Positions 1-9,074 of a stretch of DNA of 16,255 nucleotides are shown here, one piece after another. The position numbers were made by a program, and so were the translations under genes. Within the stretch, counting starts at the first letter, position 1. The number at the start of each line of letters is the position of its first letter. Origin of the DNA: an uncultured Streptococcus sp. (lineage in GTDB: Bacteria > Bacillota > Bacilli > Lactobacillales > Streptococcaceae); NCBI GenBank assembly GCA_934216185.1, contig CAKQBM010000026.1, positions 1 through 16,255 of the forward strand. Reading direction: 5' to 3'. The notes beneath the pieces are model-generated. The model was not told the origin of the DNA, did no database searches, and saw only the letters and a program-made list of their open reading frames with translations.

Positions 1-2
1 TG

Positions 3-743
3 AAACTTCCTCTGCTAGAACCTTTGGTAAAAGTTGGTCTTTTTGATTCATTTGAAAGAAATCGTCAAAAAGTATTCAATAATTTAGTTAATCTATTTGA
101 ATTTGTGAAAGAGTTAGGAAGCTTGTTTGGTGATACCATTTATAGTTGGCAGGAATCGGAAGATTGGACGGAACAAGAAAAATTCTATATGGAACAAGAA
201 CTTCTAGGAGTAGGAGTTAGCAAACATCCACTACAAGCTATTGCAAGTAAGGCTATTTATCCGATTACTCCAATCGGAAATTTGTCAGAAAATAGCTACG
301 CTATTATTTTGGTTGAAGTTCAGAAGATAAAAGTGATTCGTACCAAAAAGGGCGAAAGCATGGCTTTCTTACAGGTAGATGACAGTAAGAAAAAATTGGA
401 TGTCACTCTCTTTTCAGACTTATATCGTCAGGTTGGGCAGGAAATAAAAGAGGGAGCCTTCTACTATATAAAAGGAAAAATCCAGTCACGTGATGGCCGT
501 TTGCAAATGATTGCACAAGAAATAAGAGGAGCAGTTGCTGAACGCTTTTGGATACAGGTAAAAAATCATGAATCGGATCAAGAAATTTCACGTATTTTAG
601 ACCAATATAAAGGCCCAATCCCTGTCATTATCAGGTATGAAGAGGAACAGAAAACAATCGTTTCTCCCCATCATTTTGTAGCTAAATCCAATGAATTAGA
701 AGCGAAATTGAATGAAATCGTTATGAAAACGATTTATCGCTAA
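3..743 (+). CDS. dnaE: DNA polymerase III subunit alpha DnaE, C-terminal part (5' truncated)
   Basis: The left window edge cuts this gene; the frame is open from base 3 and ends at TAA 741-743, leaving 246 residues of a protein that is about 1,030 residues in Gram-positive bacteria. The start of the fragment (KLPLLEPLVKVGLFDSF) resembles the helix-hairpin-helix region after the catalytic palm. The stretch from about bases 285 to 545 (IILVEVQKIKVIRTKKGES, then LDVTLFSDLY) has the pattern of the OB-fold that binds single-stranded DNA. A short C-terminal tail follows. The catalytic aspartates and PHP domain lie outside the window. In Firmicutes DnaE works beside PolC, extending primers at the replication fork. 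A TTG at base 24 could be mistaken for a start, but it has no ribosome binding site and the frame continues upstream. In streptococci dnaE commonly precedes pfkA, as here. No terminator separates it from pfkA. Confidence 0.9.
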   Translation, partial: KLPLLEPLVKVGLFDSFERNRQKVFNNLVNLFEFVKELGSLFGDTIYSWQESEDWTEQEKFYMEQELLGVGVSKHPLQAIASKAIYPITPIGNLSENSYAIILVEVQKIKVIRTKKGESMAFLQVDDSKKKLDVTLFSDLYRQVGQEIKEGAFYYIKGKIQSRDGRLQMIAQEIRGAVAERFWIQVKNHESDQEISRILDQYKGPIPVIIRYEEEQKTIVSPHHFVAKSNELEAKLNEIVMKTIYR

Positions 744-776
744 AAATACGGAAAATAGAAGAATTTTAAAATCAAA

Positions 777-787
777 TGTGGTATAAT
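777..787 (+). promoter_or_regulatory. pfkA promoter (extended -10)
   Basis: A perfect TATAAT at 782-787 is preceded by TG at 779-780, giving the extended -10 form TGGTATAAT. At 17 bp spacing the -35 position (759-764, AAGAAT) is poor, so the extended -10 must carry recognition. It lies 38 bases upstream of the pfkA ATG. Confidence 0.75.
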
Positions 788-819
788 CAATAAGAATGTT
801 AAAAGAAAAAGGAGCATAA

Positions 820-1833
<1,014 letters not shown>

Positions 1834-1891
1834 TTTACAATTTAGTTAAAAAGACCAAAAAGGTCAAAAATAAAAAGGAGTCACAAAAATC

Positions 1892-3397
1892 ATGAACAAA
1901 CGTGTAAAAATCGTTGCAACTTTGGGTCCTGCGGTAGAAATCCGTGGTGGTAAAAAATTCGGTGAAGACGGATACTGGGGTGAAAAACTTGATGTTGAAG
2001 CTTCAGCTAAAAACATTGCTAAATTGATTGAAGCTGGTGCTAACACATTCCGTTTCAACTTCTCACATGGTGACCACCAAGAACAAGGTGAGCGTATGGC
2101 AACTGTTAAACTTGCTGAAAAACTTGCAGGTAAAAAAGTTGGTTTCCTTCTTGATACAAAAGGACCTGAAATCCGTACAGAATTGTTCGAAGGTGAAGCT
2201 AAAGAGTATTCATACAAAACTGGTGAGAAAATCCGTGTTGCAACTAAACAAGGAATCAAATCAACTCGTGAAGTGATTGCATTGAACGTTGCTGGTGCTC
2301 TTGATATCTATGATGATGTTGAAGTCGGTCATCAAGTTTTGGTCGACGATGGTAAACTTGGTCTTCGTGTGGTTGCTAAAGATGACGCAACTCGTGAATT
2401 TGAAGTTGAAGTTGAAAACGATGGTGTAATCGCTAAACAAAAAGGTGTTAACATTCCTAACACTAAAATTCCTTTCCCAGCTCTTGCTGATCGTGATAAC
2501 GATGATATCCGTTTCGGTCTTGAACAAGGTATCAACTTCATCGCGATTTCATTCGTACGTACTGCCAAAGACGTAAACGAAGTTCGTGCAATCTGTGAAG
2601 AAACTGGAAACGGACATGTTCAATTGTTCGCTAAAATCGAAAACCAACAAGGTATCGATAACTTGGATGAAATTATTGAAGCTGCTGATGGTATCATGAT
2701 TGCTCGTGGTGACATGGGTATTGAAGTACCATTCGAAATGGTTCCAGTTTACCAAAAAATGATCATCACTAAAGTGAACGCTGCAGGTAAAGTTGTTATC
2801 ACTGCAACAAACATGCTTGAAACAATGACTGAAAAACCACGTGCAACTCGTTCAGAAGTATCAGACGTATTTAACGCTGTTATCGACGGAACTGACGCAA
2901 CAATGCTTTCAGGTGAGTCTGCAAACGGTAAATACCCACTTGAGTCAGTAACTACAATGGCTACAATCGATAAGAACGCTCAAACTCTTCTTAACGAATA
3001 CGGACGTTTGAATTCAGATTCATTCGAACGTAACTCTAAGACAGAAGTAATGGCTTCAGCTGTTAAAGATGCTGCTAACTCAATGGATATTAAATTGGTT
3101 GTAACTCTTACTAAGACAGGTCACACTGCACGTTTGATCTCTAAATACCGTCCAAATGCTGACATCTTGGCATTGACATTCGATGAATTGACAGAACGTG
3201 GATTGATGTTGAACTGGGGTGTTATCCCAATGTTGACAGATGCTCCATCTTCAACTGACGATATGTTCGAAATTGCTGAACGTAAAGCAGTTGAAGCAGG
3301 TCTTGTACAATCTGGTGACGATATCGTTATCGTAGCTGGTGTACCAGTTGGAGAAGCTGTTCGCACAAATACAATGCGTATCCGTACAGTACGTTAA
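1892..3397 (+). CDS. pyk: Pyruvate kinase
   Basis: Pyruvate kinase transfers phosphate from phosphoenolpyruvate to ADP, giving pyruvate and ATP. The protein has 501 residues. Visible active-site elements are R54 in FRFNFSHG, LLDTKGPEIRT, K248 in FAKIENQQG, the metal ligands E250 and D274 (IARGDMGIEVP), and T306 in ITATNMLETM. The spacing of these four residues matches rabbit muscle enzyme K270, E272, D296 and T328 with a constant offset of 22. The N-terminal part carries a short glycine- and lysine-rich insertion (about residues 18-32) that I recall as typical of streptococcal and lactococcal enzymes. The C-terminal domain from about 385 is the usual effector-binding domain. ATG 1892 follows AAAGGAG (1874-1880) by 11 bases, the same spacing as pfkA. 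A terminator follows at 3406-3453. Pyruvate from this enzyme feeds the adjacent, convergent ldh. Confidence 0.98.
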   Translation: MNKRVKIVATLGPAVEIRGGKKFGEDGYWGEKLDVEASAKNIAKLIEAGANTFRFNFSHGDHQEQGERMATVKLAEKLAGKKVGFLLDTKGPEIRTELFEGEAKEYSYKTGEKIRVATKQGIKSTREVIALNVAGALDIYDDVEVGHQVLVDDGKLGLRVVAKDDATREFEVEVENDGVIAKQKGVNIPNTKIPFPALADRDNDDIRFGLEQGINFIAISFVRTAKDVNEVRAICEETGNGHVQLFAKIENQQGIDNLDEIIEAADGIMIARGDMGIEVPFEMVPVYQKMIITKVNAAGKVVITATNMLETMTEKPRATRSEVSDVFNAVIDGTDATMLSGESANGKYPLESVTTMATIDKNAQTLLNEYGRLNSDSFERNSKTEVMASAVKDAANSMDIKLVVTLTKTGHTARLISKYRPNADILALTFDELTERGLMLNWGVIPMLTDAPSSTDDMFEIAERKAVEAGLVQSGDDIVIVAGVPVGEAVRTNTMRIRTVR

Positions 3398-3405
3398 TTA
3401 AAATG

Positions 3406-3453
3406 AAAAAGCCTATCATATCAAGCTCTCTAGCCTGTATGATGGGCTTTTTT
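3406..3453 (+). terminator. Rho-independent terminator of pfkA-pyk
   Basis: Arms 3406-3420 (AAAAAGCCTATCATA) and 3438-3452 pair over 15 bp with a single wobble (3414/3444), around a 17-base loop, and run into a T tract at 3448-3453. It begins 9 bases after the pyk stop. Confidence 0.9.
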
Positions 3454-3555
3454 GTATATGGGGAAAGTTTTCTACTCTTGATTTAATGCAACTGTAGCTA
3501 AAGAGTAAATCGTTGCGTGTTCCATACTTTTTGTGTGATGTGAGTGTAAATACAG

Positions 3556-3587
3556 AAAAAAACAACTCCCTGAGTACTCAAGGAGTT
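3556..3587 (-). terminator. Rho-independent terminator of ldh
   Basis: Arms 3564-3575 and 3576-3587 form a near-perfect palindrome centred on AGTACT. The single discordant pair (3570/3581) is C-A in plus-strand RNA but G-U in minus-strand RNA. The A run at 3556-3562 becomes a T tract on the minus strand. Both points assign the hairpin to leftward transcription, just after the ldh stop. Confidence 0.88.
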
Positions 3588-3600
3588 ATTCCTATCTAAA

Positions 3601-4629
<1,029 letters not shown>

Positions 4630-4637
4630 TTATTTTA

Positions 4638-4666
4638 ATTCTATCACTTTTAAAAAGCTTTGTCAC
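4638..4666 (-). promoter_or_regulatory. ldh promoter
   Basis: Read on the minus strand: -35 GTGACA (4666-4661), a 17-bp spacer, and -10 TAGAAT (4643-4638) preceded by TGA, making an extended -10. Five of six bases match consensus in each hexamer, and this is the best -35 in the window. The start point would fall near 4631. Confidence 0.8.
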
Positions 4667-4688
4667 GGATATGCCTTTCAGTTCTTGA

Positions 4689-4702
4689 TGTAAACGTTTT
4701 AG
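4689..4702. promoter_or_regulatory. cre-like site (CcpA) between ldh and gyrA
   Basis: TGTAAACGTTTTAG matches 12 of 14 positions of the cre consensus TGWAARCGYTWNCW as I recall it, and 12 of 14 on the other strand. The centre lies about 64 bases upstream of the inferred ldh start point, beyond its -35. Such a position is usually linked to activation by CcpA, as described for the lactococcal las operon. It is also 13 bases upstream of the gyrA -35 position. Function is inferred. Confidence 0.5.
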
Positions 4703-4715
4703 CTAATTTGGATAC

Positions 4716-4744
4716 CTGAAATATGGCGGACATTATGGTATAAT
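4716..4744 (+). promoter_or_regulatory. gyrA-srtA promoter
   Basis: TATAAT at 4739-4744 with TG at 4736-4737 gives TGGTATAAT, identical to the pfkA element. CTGAAA (4716-4721) sits at 17 bp spacing and matches 4 of 6 bases of the -35 consensus. Confidence 0.75.
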
Positions 4745-4781
4745 ATTATTAATTACTAATAGTGAAATGAGGCATTTATTA

Positions 4782-7250
4782 ATGCAGGATAGAAATTTAG
4801 TGAATGTCAATCTGACAAAAGAGATGAAGACGAGTTTTATCGATTACGCCATGAGTGTTATCGTAGCGCGGGCTCTTCCTGATGTTCGAGATGGCTTGAA
4901 ACCTGTTCACCGTCGGATTCTCTATGGAATGAATGAATTGGGTGTTACTCCAGACAAACCCCATAAAAAATCTGCTCGTATTACAGGGGACGTCATGGGT
5001 AAATATCATCCACACGGGGATTCCTCTATCTATGAAGCAATGGTCCGCATGGCTCAATGGTGGAGCTACCGTTACATGCTTGTAGATGGGCATGGAAACT
5101 TTGGTTCCATGGATGGAGATGGTGCTGCCGCTCAGCGTTACACTGAGGCACGTATGAGCAAGATTGCTCTAGAGATGCTTCGTGATATCAATAAAAATAC
5201 AGTTGATTTCGTCGATAACTATGATGCCAATGAACGTGAACCTTTGGTCTTGCCAGCGCGCTTTCCAAACCTTTTGGTAAATGGAGCAACTGGTATTGCT
5301 GTTGGGATGGCTACCAACATTCCTCCTCATAACTTGGGTGAAACCATTGATGCAGTGAAGTTGGTCATGGACAATCCTGAAGTGACTACCAAGGACTTGA
5401 TGGAAGTCTTGCCTGGTCCAGATTTTCCAACAGGTGCCCTTGTTATGGGGGAATCAGGTATTCATAAGGCTTATGAAACGGGTAAAGGTTCTATTGTCCT
5501 ACGTTCTCGTACCGAAATCGAAGAAACTAAGACTGGCCGTGAGCGCATCGTTGTGACAGAATTTCCTTACATGGTTAATAAAACCAAGGTACATGAGCAT
5601 ATTGTTCGTTTGGTTCAGGAAAAACGGATTGAGGGCATCACAGCAGTACGTGATGAGTCAAACCGTGAAGGTGTTCGATTTGTTATCGAAGTCAAGCGCG
5701 ATGCCTCAGCCAATGTTATTCTTAATAACCTCTTCAAGATGACCCAGATGCAAACCAACTTTGGTTTTAATATGTTGGCGATTCAAAATGGGGTACCGAA
5801 AATTTTGTCTCTTCGTCAGATTTTGGATGCTTATATCGAACACCAAAAAGAAGTGGTTGTTCGTCGAACACGTTTTGATAAAGAAAAAGCGGAAGCGCGT
5901 GCGCATATCTTAGAAGGTCTCTTGATTGCGCTAGACCATATCGACGAAGTGATTCGTATCATCCGTGCTAGTGAAACGGATGCGGAAGCACAAGCTGAGT
6001 TGATGAGTAAGTTTAAGCTTTCTGAACGTCAAAGTCAGGCTATACTAGACATGCGTCTTCGTCGTTTGACAGGTTTGGAACGCGATAAGATTCAGTCTGA
6101 GTATGATGACTTGTTGGCTCTGATTGCTGATTTGGCGGATATTCTTGCTAAGCCAGAACGTGTTTCTCAAATTATCAAAGACGAGTTAGATGAAGTTAAA
6201 CGTAAATTTTCCGATAAACGCCGTACAGAGTTGATGGTGGGTGAAGTCTTGAGTCTTGAAGATGAAGATTTGATTGAAGAATCGGATGTCTTGATTACGC
6301 TTTCTAACAAGGGATACATTAAACGTCTGGACCAAGCTGAATTTACTGCTCAAAAACGTGGTGGCCGCGGTGTTCAAGGAACAGGTGTTAAAGATGATGA
6401 TTTTGTCCGAGAGTTAGTGTCAACTAGCACCCATGATCACCTGCTCTTCTTTACAAATAAAGGACGTGTCTATCGCCTGAAAGGTTATGAAATTCCTGAG
6501 TATGGTCGGACGGCCAAAGGACTACCAGTAGTTAATCTCTTGAAATTGGATGAAGGCGAAAGTATTCAGACTATTATCAATGTTGAGTCTGAACGCAGTG
6601 ATGATGCTTATCTCTTCTTTACAACCCGTCATGGTATTGTGAAGAGAACGAGCGTTAAGGAATTTGCTAATATTCGTCAAAATGGACTTAAAGCACTGAA
6701 TCTTAAAGATGAAGATGAGTTAATTAATGTCTTGTTGACGGAAGAAGATACGGATATTATTATTGGTACCAAGTTTGGTTATGCAGTTCGCTTTAATCAA
6801 TCAGCCGTTCGTGGCATGAGTCGTATCGCCACAGGTGTGAAAGGTGTGAATCTCCGTGAGGGAGACACAGTAGTTGGTGCCAGCGTAATTACTGATCAAG
6901 ATGAGGTTCTTATCATTACTGAAAAAGGATATGGTAAGCGTACAGTCGCGACTGAATATCCAACAAAAGGTCGTGGTGGTAAAGGGATGAAGACGGCTAA
7001 TGTGGCTGAGAAAAATGGTCCTCTATCAGGTCTCTTGACTGTGAAAGGTGATGAAGACTTGATGATTATCACTGATACAGGTGTCATGATTCGAACCAAT
7101 GTTGCCAATATTTCACAAACAGGGCGTTCAACTATGGGAGTTAAAGTAATGCGTCTGGATCAAGATGCTAAAATTGTGACCTTTACTACGGTTGCAGCGG
7201 CAGAAAAAGAAGAAGTTGGGACAGAAAATGAAACTGAAGGTGAAGCATAA
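4782..7250 (+). CDS. gyrA: DNA gyrase subunit A
   Basis: GyrA is the DNA-cleaving subunit of gyrase (A2B2), which introduces negative supercoils. From ATG 4782 it has 822 residues. The active-site tyrosine is Y120 in [10 protein letters not shown]. The quinolone-resistance region [11 protein letters not shown] carries Ser81 and Glu85, the susceptible residues known from pneumococcus. The C-terminal DNA-wrapping domain contains the GyrA-box QKRGGRG (524-530) and further blade repeats, ending in an acidic tail. An upstream in-frame ATG at 4767 would add five residues, but the ribosome binding sequence TGAGG (4768-4772) overlaps that ATG and lies 9 bases before 4782, so I choose 4782; this also gives the pneumococcal N-terminus MQD as I recall it. 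The stop codon overlaps the srtA start by one base. Gyrase genes are often regulated by supercoiling; nothing in the sequence proves it here. Confidence 0.97.
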   Translation: MQDRNLVNVNLTKEMKTSFIDYAMSVIVARALPDVRDGLKPVHRRILYGMNELGVTPDKPHKKSARITGDVMGKYHPHGDSSIYEAMVRMAQWWSYRYMLVDGHGNFGSMDGDGAAAQRYTEARMSKIALEMLRDINKNTVDFVDNYDANEREPLVLPARFPNLLVNGATGIAVGMATNIPPHNLGETIDAVKLVMDNPEVTTKDLMEVLPGPDFPTGALVMGESGIHKAYETGKGSIVLRSRTEIEETKTGRERIVVTEFPYMVNKTKVHEHIVRLVQEKRIEGITAVRDESNREGVRFVIEVKRDASANVILNNLFKMTQMQTNFGFNMLAIQNGVPKILSLRQILDAYIEHQKEVVVRRTRFDKEKAEARAHILEGLLIALDHIDEVIRIIRASETDAEAQAELMSKFKLSERQSQAILDMRLRRLTGLERDKIQSEYDDLLALIADLADILAKPERVSQIIKDELDEVKRKFSDKRRTELMVGEVLSLEDEDLIEESDVLITLSNKGYIKRLDQAEFTAQKRGGRGVQGTGVKDDDFVRELVSTSTHDHLLFFTNKGRVYRLKGYEIPEYGRTAKGLPVVNLLKLDEGESIQTIINVESERSDDAYLFFTTRHGIVKRTSVKEFANIRQNGLKALNLKDEDELINVLLTEEDTDIIIGTKFGYAVRFNQSAVRGMSRIATGVKGVNLREGDTVVGASVITDQDEVLIITEKGYGKRTVATEYPTKGRGGKGMKTANVAEKNGPLSGLLTVKGDEDLMIITDTGVMIRTNVANISQTGRSTMGVKVMRLDQDAKIVTFTTVAAAEKEEVGTENETEGEA

Positions 7251-7993
7251 TGTCTCAAAAAAATAATAAGAAGAAAAACAAACGAAAAAATCTACTGACA
7301 AATATTCTAGCAGGATTTCTGATACTACTATCAATTGCTTTGATTTTTAATGCTAAAATTCGTGATATTTTCATAGTTTGGAATACCAATAAGTACCAAG
7401 TTAGTCAGGTATCAAAAGAAAAAATAGAAGAAAATCAGGATACAGAAGGAAATTTTGATTTTGATTCTGTCAATGCTATCTCTTCTGAAGCGGTTCTAGC
7501 TTCTCAATGGGATGCTCAAAAATTACCAGTTATCGGCGGAATTGCAGTCCCTGAATTAGAAATGAATCTACCAATTTTTAAAGGGCTGGATAATGTCAAT
7601 CTCTTCTATGGTGCTGGTACCATGAAACGCGATCAAGTGATGGGGAAAGGAAATTATAGTCTAGCTAGTCATCATATTTTTGGTGTCAATAATGCTAATA
7701 AAATATTATTTTCTCCTTTGGATAACGCCAAAAATGGTATGAAAATTTATCTAACCGATAAAAATAAAGTTTATACCTATGAAATCCGTGAAGTCAAACG
7801 TGTTACACCGGATCGTGTTGATGAAGTTGATGATAGAGATGGGGTCAATGAGATTACATTAGTAACCTGTGAAGACCTTGCTGCTACAGAACGTATTATT
7901 GTAAAAGGCGATTTGAAAGAAACAAAAGATTATTCACAAACATCTGATGAAATCCTAACAGCTTTCAATCAACCATATAAACAATTTTATTAA
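7250..7993 (+). CDS. srtA: Sortase A (class A housekeeping sortase)
   Basis: SrtA is a membrane-anchored transpeptidase that cleaves LPXTG signals and joins surface proteins to the peptidoglycan cross-bridge. The 247-residue protein starts with a lysine-rich stretch, then one membrane segment (about 15-36, LLTNILAGFLILLSIALIF), which is a type II anchor leaving the catalytic domain outside. The catalytic set is H141 (LASHHIFG), C207 (TLVTCED) and R215 (TERIIVKG), one residue offset from the S. pyogenes enzyme (H142, C208, R216). The ATG shares its A with the gyrA TAA, and the only Shine-Dalgarno-like sequence is a weak GAAGG near 7238, so translation is probably coupled to gyrA. This gyrA-srtA pairing is a known streptococcal arrangement. 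No LPXTG substrate gene lies nearby, consistent with the housekeeping class. Confidence 0.96.
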   Translation: MSQKNNKKKNKRKNLLTNILAGFLILLSIALIFNAKIRDIFIVWNTNKYQVSQVSKEKIEENQDTEGNFDFDSVNAISSEAVLASQWDAQKLPVIGGIAVPELEMNLPIFKGLDNVNLFYGAGTMKRDQVMGKGNYSLASHHIFGVNNANKILFSPLDNAKNGMKIYLTDKNKVYTYEIREVKRVTPDRVDEVDDRDGVNEITLVTCEDLAATERIIVKGDLKETKDYSQTSDEILTAFNQPYKQFY

Positions 7994-7996
7994 TAC

Positions 7997-8030
7997 AAAT
8001 CAGTGAAATCCTGGATTTCACTGATTTTTT
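7997..8030 (+). terminator. Rho-independent terminator of gyrA-srtA
   Basis: Perfectly complementary 15-base arms, 7997-8011 (AAATCAGTGAAATCC) and 8013-8027, end in a T tract to 8030. It starts 3 bases after the srtA stop. The dyad is almost loopless, so the inner pairs must open to form the loop. Confidence 0.93.
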
Positions 8031-8064
8031 AAAATTTTCATAAAAATAAACTTTTATGAAATAC

Positions 8065-8078
8065 AGAAAACGCTTCCT
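8065..8078 (+). promoter_or_regulatory. cre-like site (CcpA) at the formate-channel promoter
   Basis: AGAAAACGCTTCCT matches 13 of 14 positions of the cre consensus TGWAARCGYTWNCW as I recall it; only the first T is missing. It overlaps the -35 position (8074-8079), a placement that usually means repression by CcpA with HPr(Ser-P) during growth on preferred sugars. Function is inferred. Confidence 0.6.
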
Positions 8079-8093
8079 TAATTATAAAGTTTG

Positions 8094-8102
8094 TGATATA
8101 CT
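8094..8102 (+). promoter_or_regulatory. Promoter of the formate/nitrite-family gene (extended -10)
   Basis: TATACT at 8097-8102 is preceded by TG at 8094-8095. The -35 position (8074-8079, TTCCTT) is weak and lies inside the cre-like site. Confidence 0.7.
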
Positions 8103-8131
8103 TATCAAGTAAAAATTTTTAGGAGTTTATT

Positions 8132-8929
8132 ATGGTTTCTTCAGAATTTATCTCAAAGATTGAATTTGCTTGCAAGAAGAAAGAAAGTCTTTATACTCAA
8201 AGCAAATTTAAGTATGCGATTCGTTCTATGTTCGCAGGTGCATTTTTAACCTTCAGTACAGCTGCTGGTGCAGTTGGGGCTGATTTGATTAATAAAATTG
8301 CACCAGGTAGTGGACGCTTCCTCTTCCCATTTGTCTTTGCTTGGGGATTGGCCTACATTGTTTTCTTGAATGCCGAGTTGGTAACATCAAACATGATGTT
8401 CTTGACTGCTGGTAGTTTCTTGAAAAAAATCTCTTGGAGGAAAACAGCTGAGATTTTACTTTACTGTACCTTGTTCAACCTTATCGGAGCCTTGATAGCA
8501 GGGTGGGGCTTTGCTCATTCAGCGGCCTATGCACATCTGACTCACGATAGTTTCATCTCAGGGGTTGTTGAGATGAAGTTAGGCCGTTCAAATGAATTAG
8601 TCTTAATTGAGGCTATTTTGGCAAATATTTTCGTAAATATTGCGATTCTTTCATTTGTTTTGGTCAAAGATGGTGGTGCCAAACTTTGGCTTGTGTTGTC
8701 AGCTATTTACATGTTTGTATTCTTAACAAACGAGCACATTGCGGCGAACTTTGCTTCTTTCGCGATTGTGAAATTCAGTGTTGCTGCGGATTCAATTGCT
8801 AACTTCGGTGTTGGAAATATGCTTCGCCACTGGGGTGTAACCTTCATCGGAAACTTTATCGGAGGAGGCCTCTTGATGGGTCTTCCATATGCCTTCCTCA
8901 ATAAAAATGAAGATACTTATGTAGATTAA
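8132..8929 (+). CDS. Formate/nitrite transporter (FNT) family membrane protein
   Basis: A 265-residue polytopic membrane protein with about six hydrophobic segments, the expected number for FNT channels such as FocA and NirC, which form pentamers and move small monovalent anions such as formate or nitrite. Family features are FLNAELVTSNMM near 80, corresponding to the FocA region around AELFTGN, the conserved pore histidine at H202 in NEHIAANFASF, and a glycine-rich last helix NFIGGGLLMG. An N-terminal charged stretch of about 25 residues is cytoplasmic. ATG 8132 follows AGGAG (8121-8125) by 6 bases. It has its own promoter and terminator, so it is a single-gene unit. A strictly fermentative streptococcus that makes formate with pyruvate formate-lyase would most plausibly use it for formate. 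Substrate choice cannot be proven from sequence, so I give no gene symbol. Confidence 0.9.
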   Translation: MVSSEFISKIEFACKKKESLYTQSKFKYAIRSMFAGAFLTFSTAAGAVGADLINKIAPGSGRFLFPFVFAWGLAYIVFLNAELVTSNMMFLTAGSFLKKISWRKTAEILLYCTLFNLIGALIAGWGFAHSAAYAHLTHDSFISGVVEMKLGRSNELVLIEAILANIFVNIAILSFVLVKDGGAKLWLVLSAIYMFVFLTNEHIAANFASFAIVKFSVAADSIANFGVGNMLRHWGVTFIGNFIGGGLLMGLPYAFLNKNEDTYVD

Positions 8930-8936
8930 GGAAATG

Positions 8937-8959
8937 AGCACGATTGATTCGTGCTTTTT
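8937..8959 (+). terminator. Rho-independent terminator of the FNT-family gene
   Basis: AGCACGA (8937-8943) pairs with TCGTGCT (8949-8955) around a 5-base loop and is followed by a T run to 8959. It lies 7 bases after the stop. Confidence 0.85.
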
Positions 8960-9014
8960 CGATTTTGTAAGAAGTAATAGCCACTCATTATATCAAAATA
9001 TAAAAAAGAGGTAT

Positions 9015-9043
9015 TAGTCAAGATAGGTAGATAGTGCTACAAT
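9015..9043 (+). promoter_or_regulatory. metY promoter
   Basis: TACAAT (9038-9043) is preceded by TG (9035-9036), and TAGTCA (9015-9020) lies 17 bp upstream with 4 of 6 matches to TTGACA. The leader to the ATG is only about 25 bases, so it is too short for a SAM riboswitch or T-box. Confidence 0.65.
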
Positions 9044-9074
9044 ATCCTTAATAAAATTATATGGAGGTCACCTT

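Noticed and set aside
24..743. TTG at base 24 as a start of a complete 239-residue protein
   Set aside because: The frame is open to the window edge, the residues upstream fit DnaE, and no ribosome binding site precedes the TTG.
1853..1865. GACC-AAAAA-GGTC dyad between pfkA and pyk
   Set aside because: A 4-bp stem without a T tract is too weak for a terminator, and the genes look co-transcribed; it may be chance.
3473..3507. TACTCTT/AAGAGTA inverted repeat between the pyk and ldh terminators, considered as a small RNA
   Set aside because: Seven base pairs across a 21-base loop, with no promoter or T tract of its own. I see nothing else supportable in 3457-3555.
8961..9074. Methionine or cysteine regulator box, or SAM riboswitch, upstream of metY
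   Set aside because: I could not fit the MtaR or CmbR box patterns I remember to the sequence, and the leader is only about 25 bases, too short for a riboswitch.
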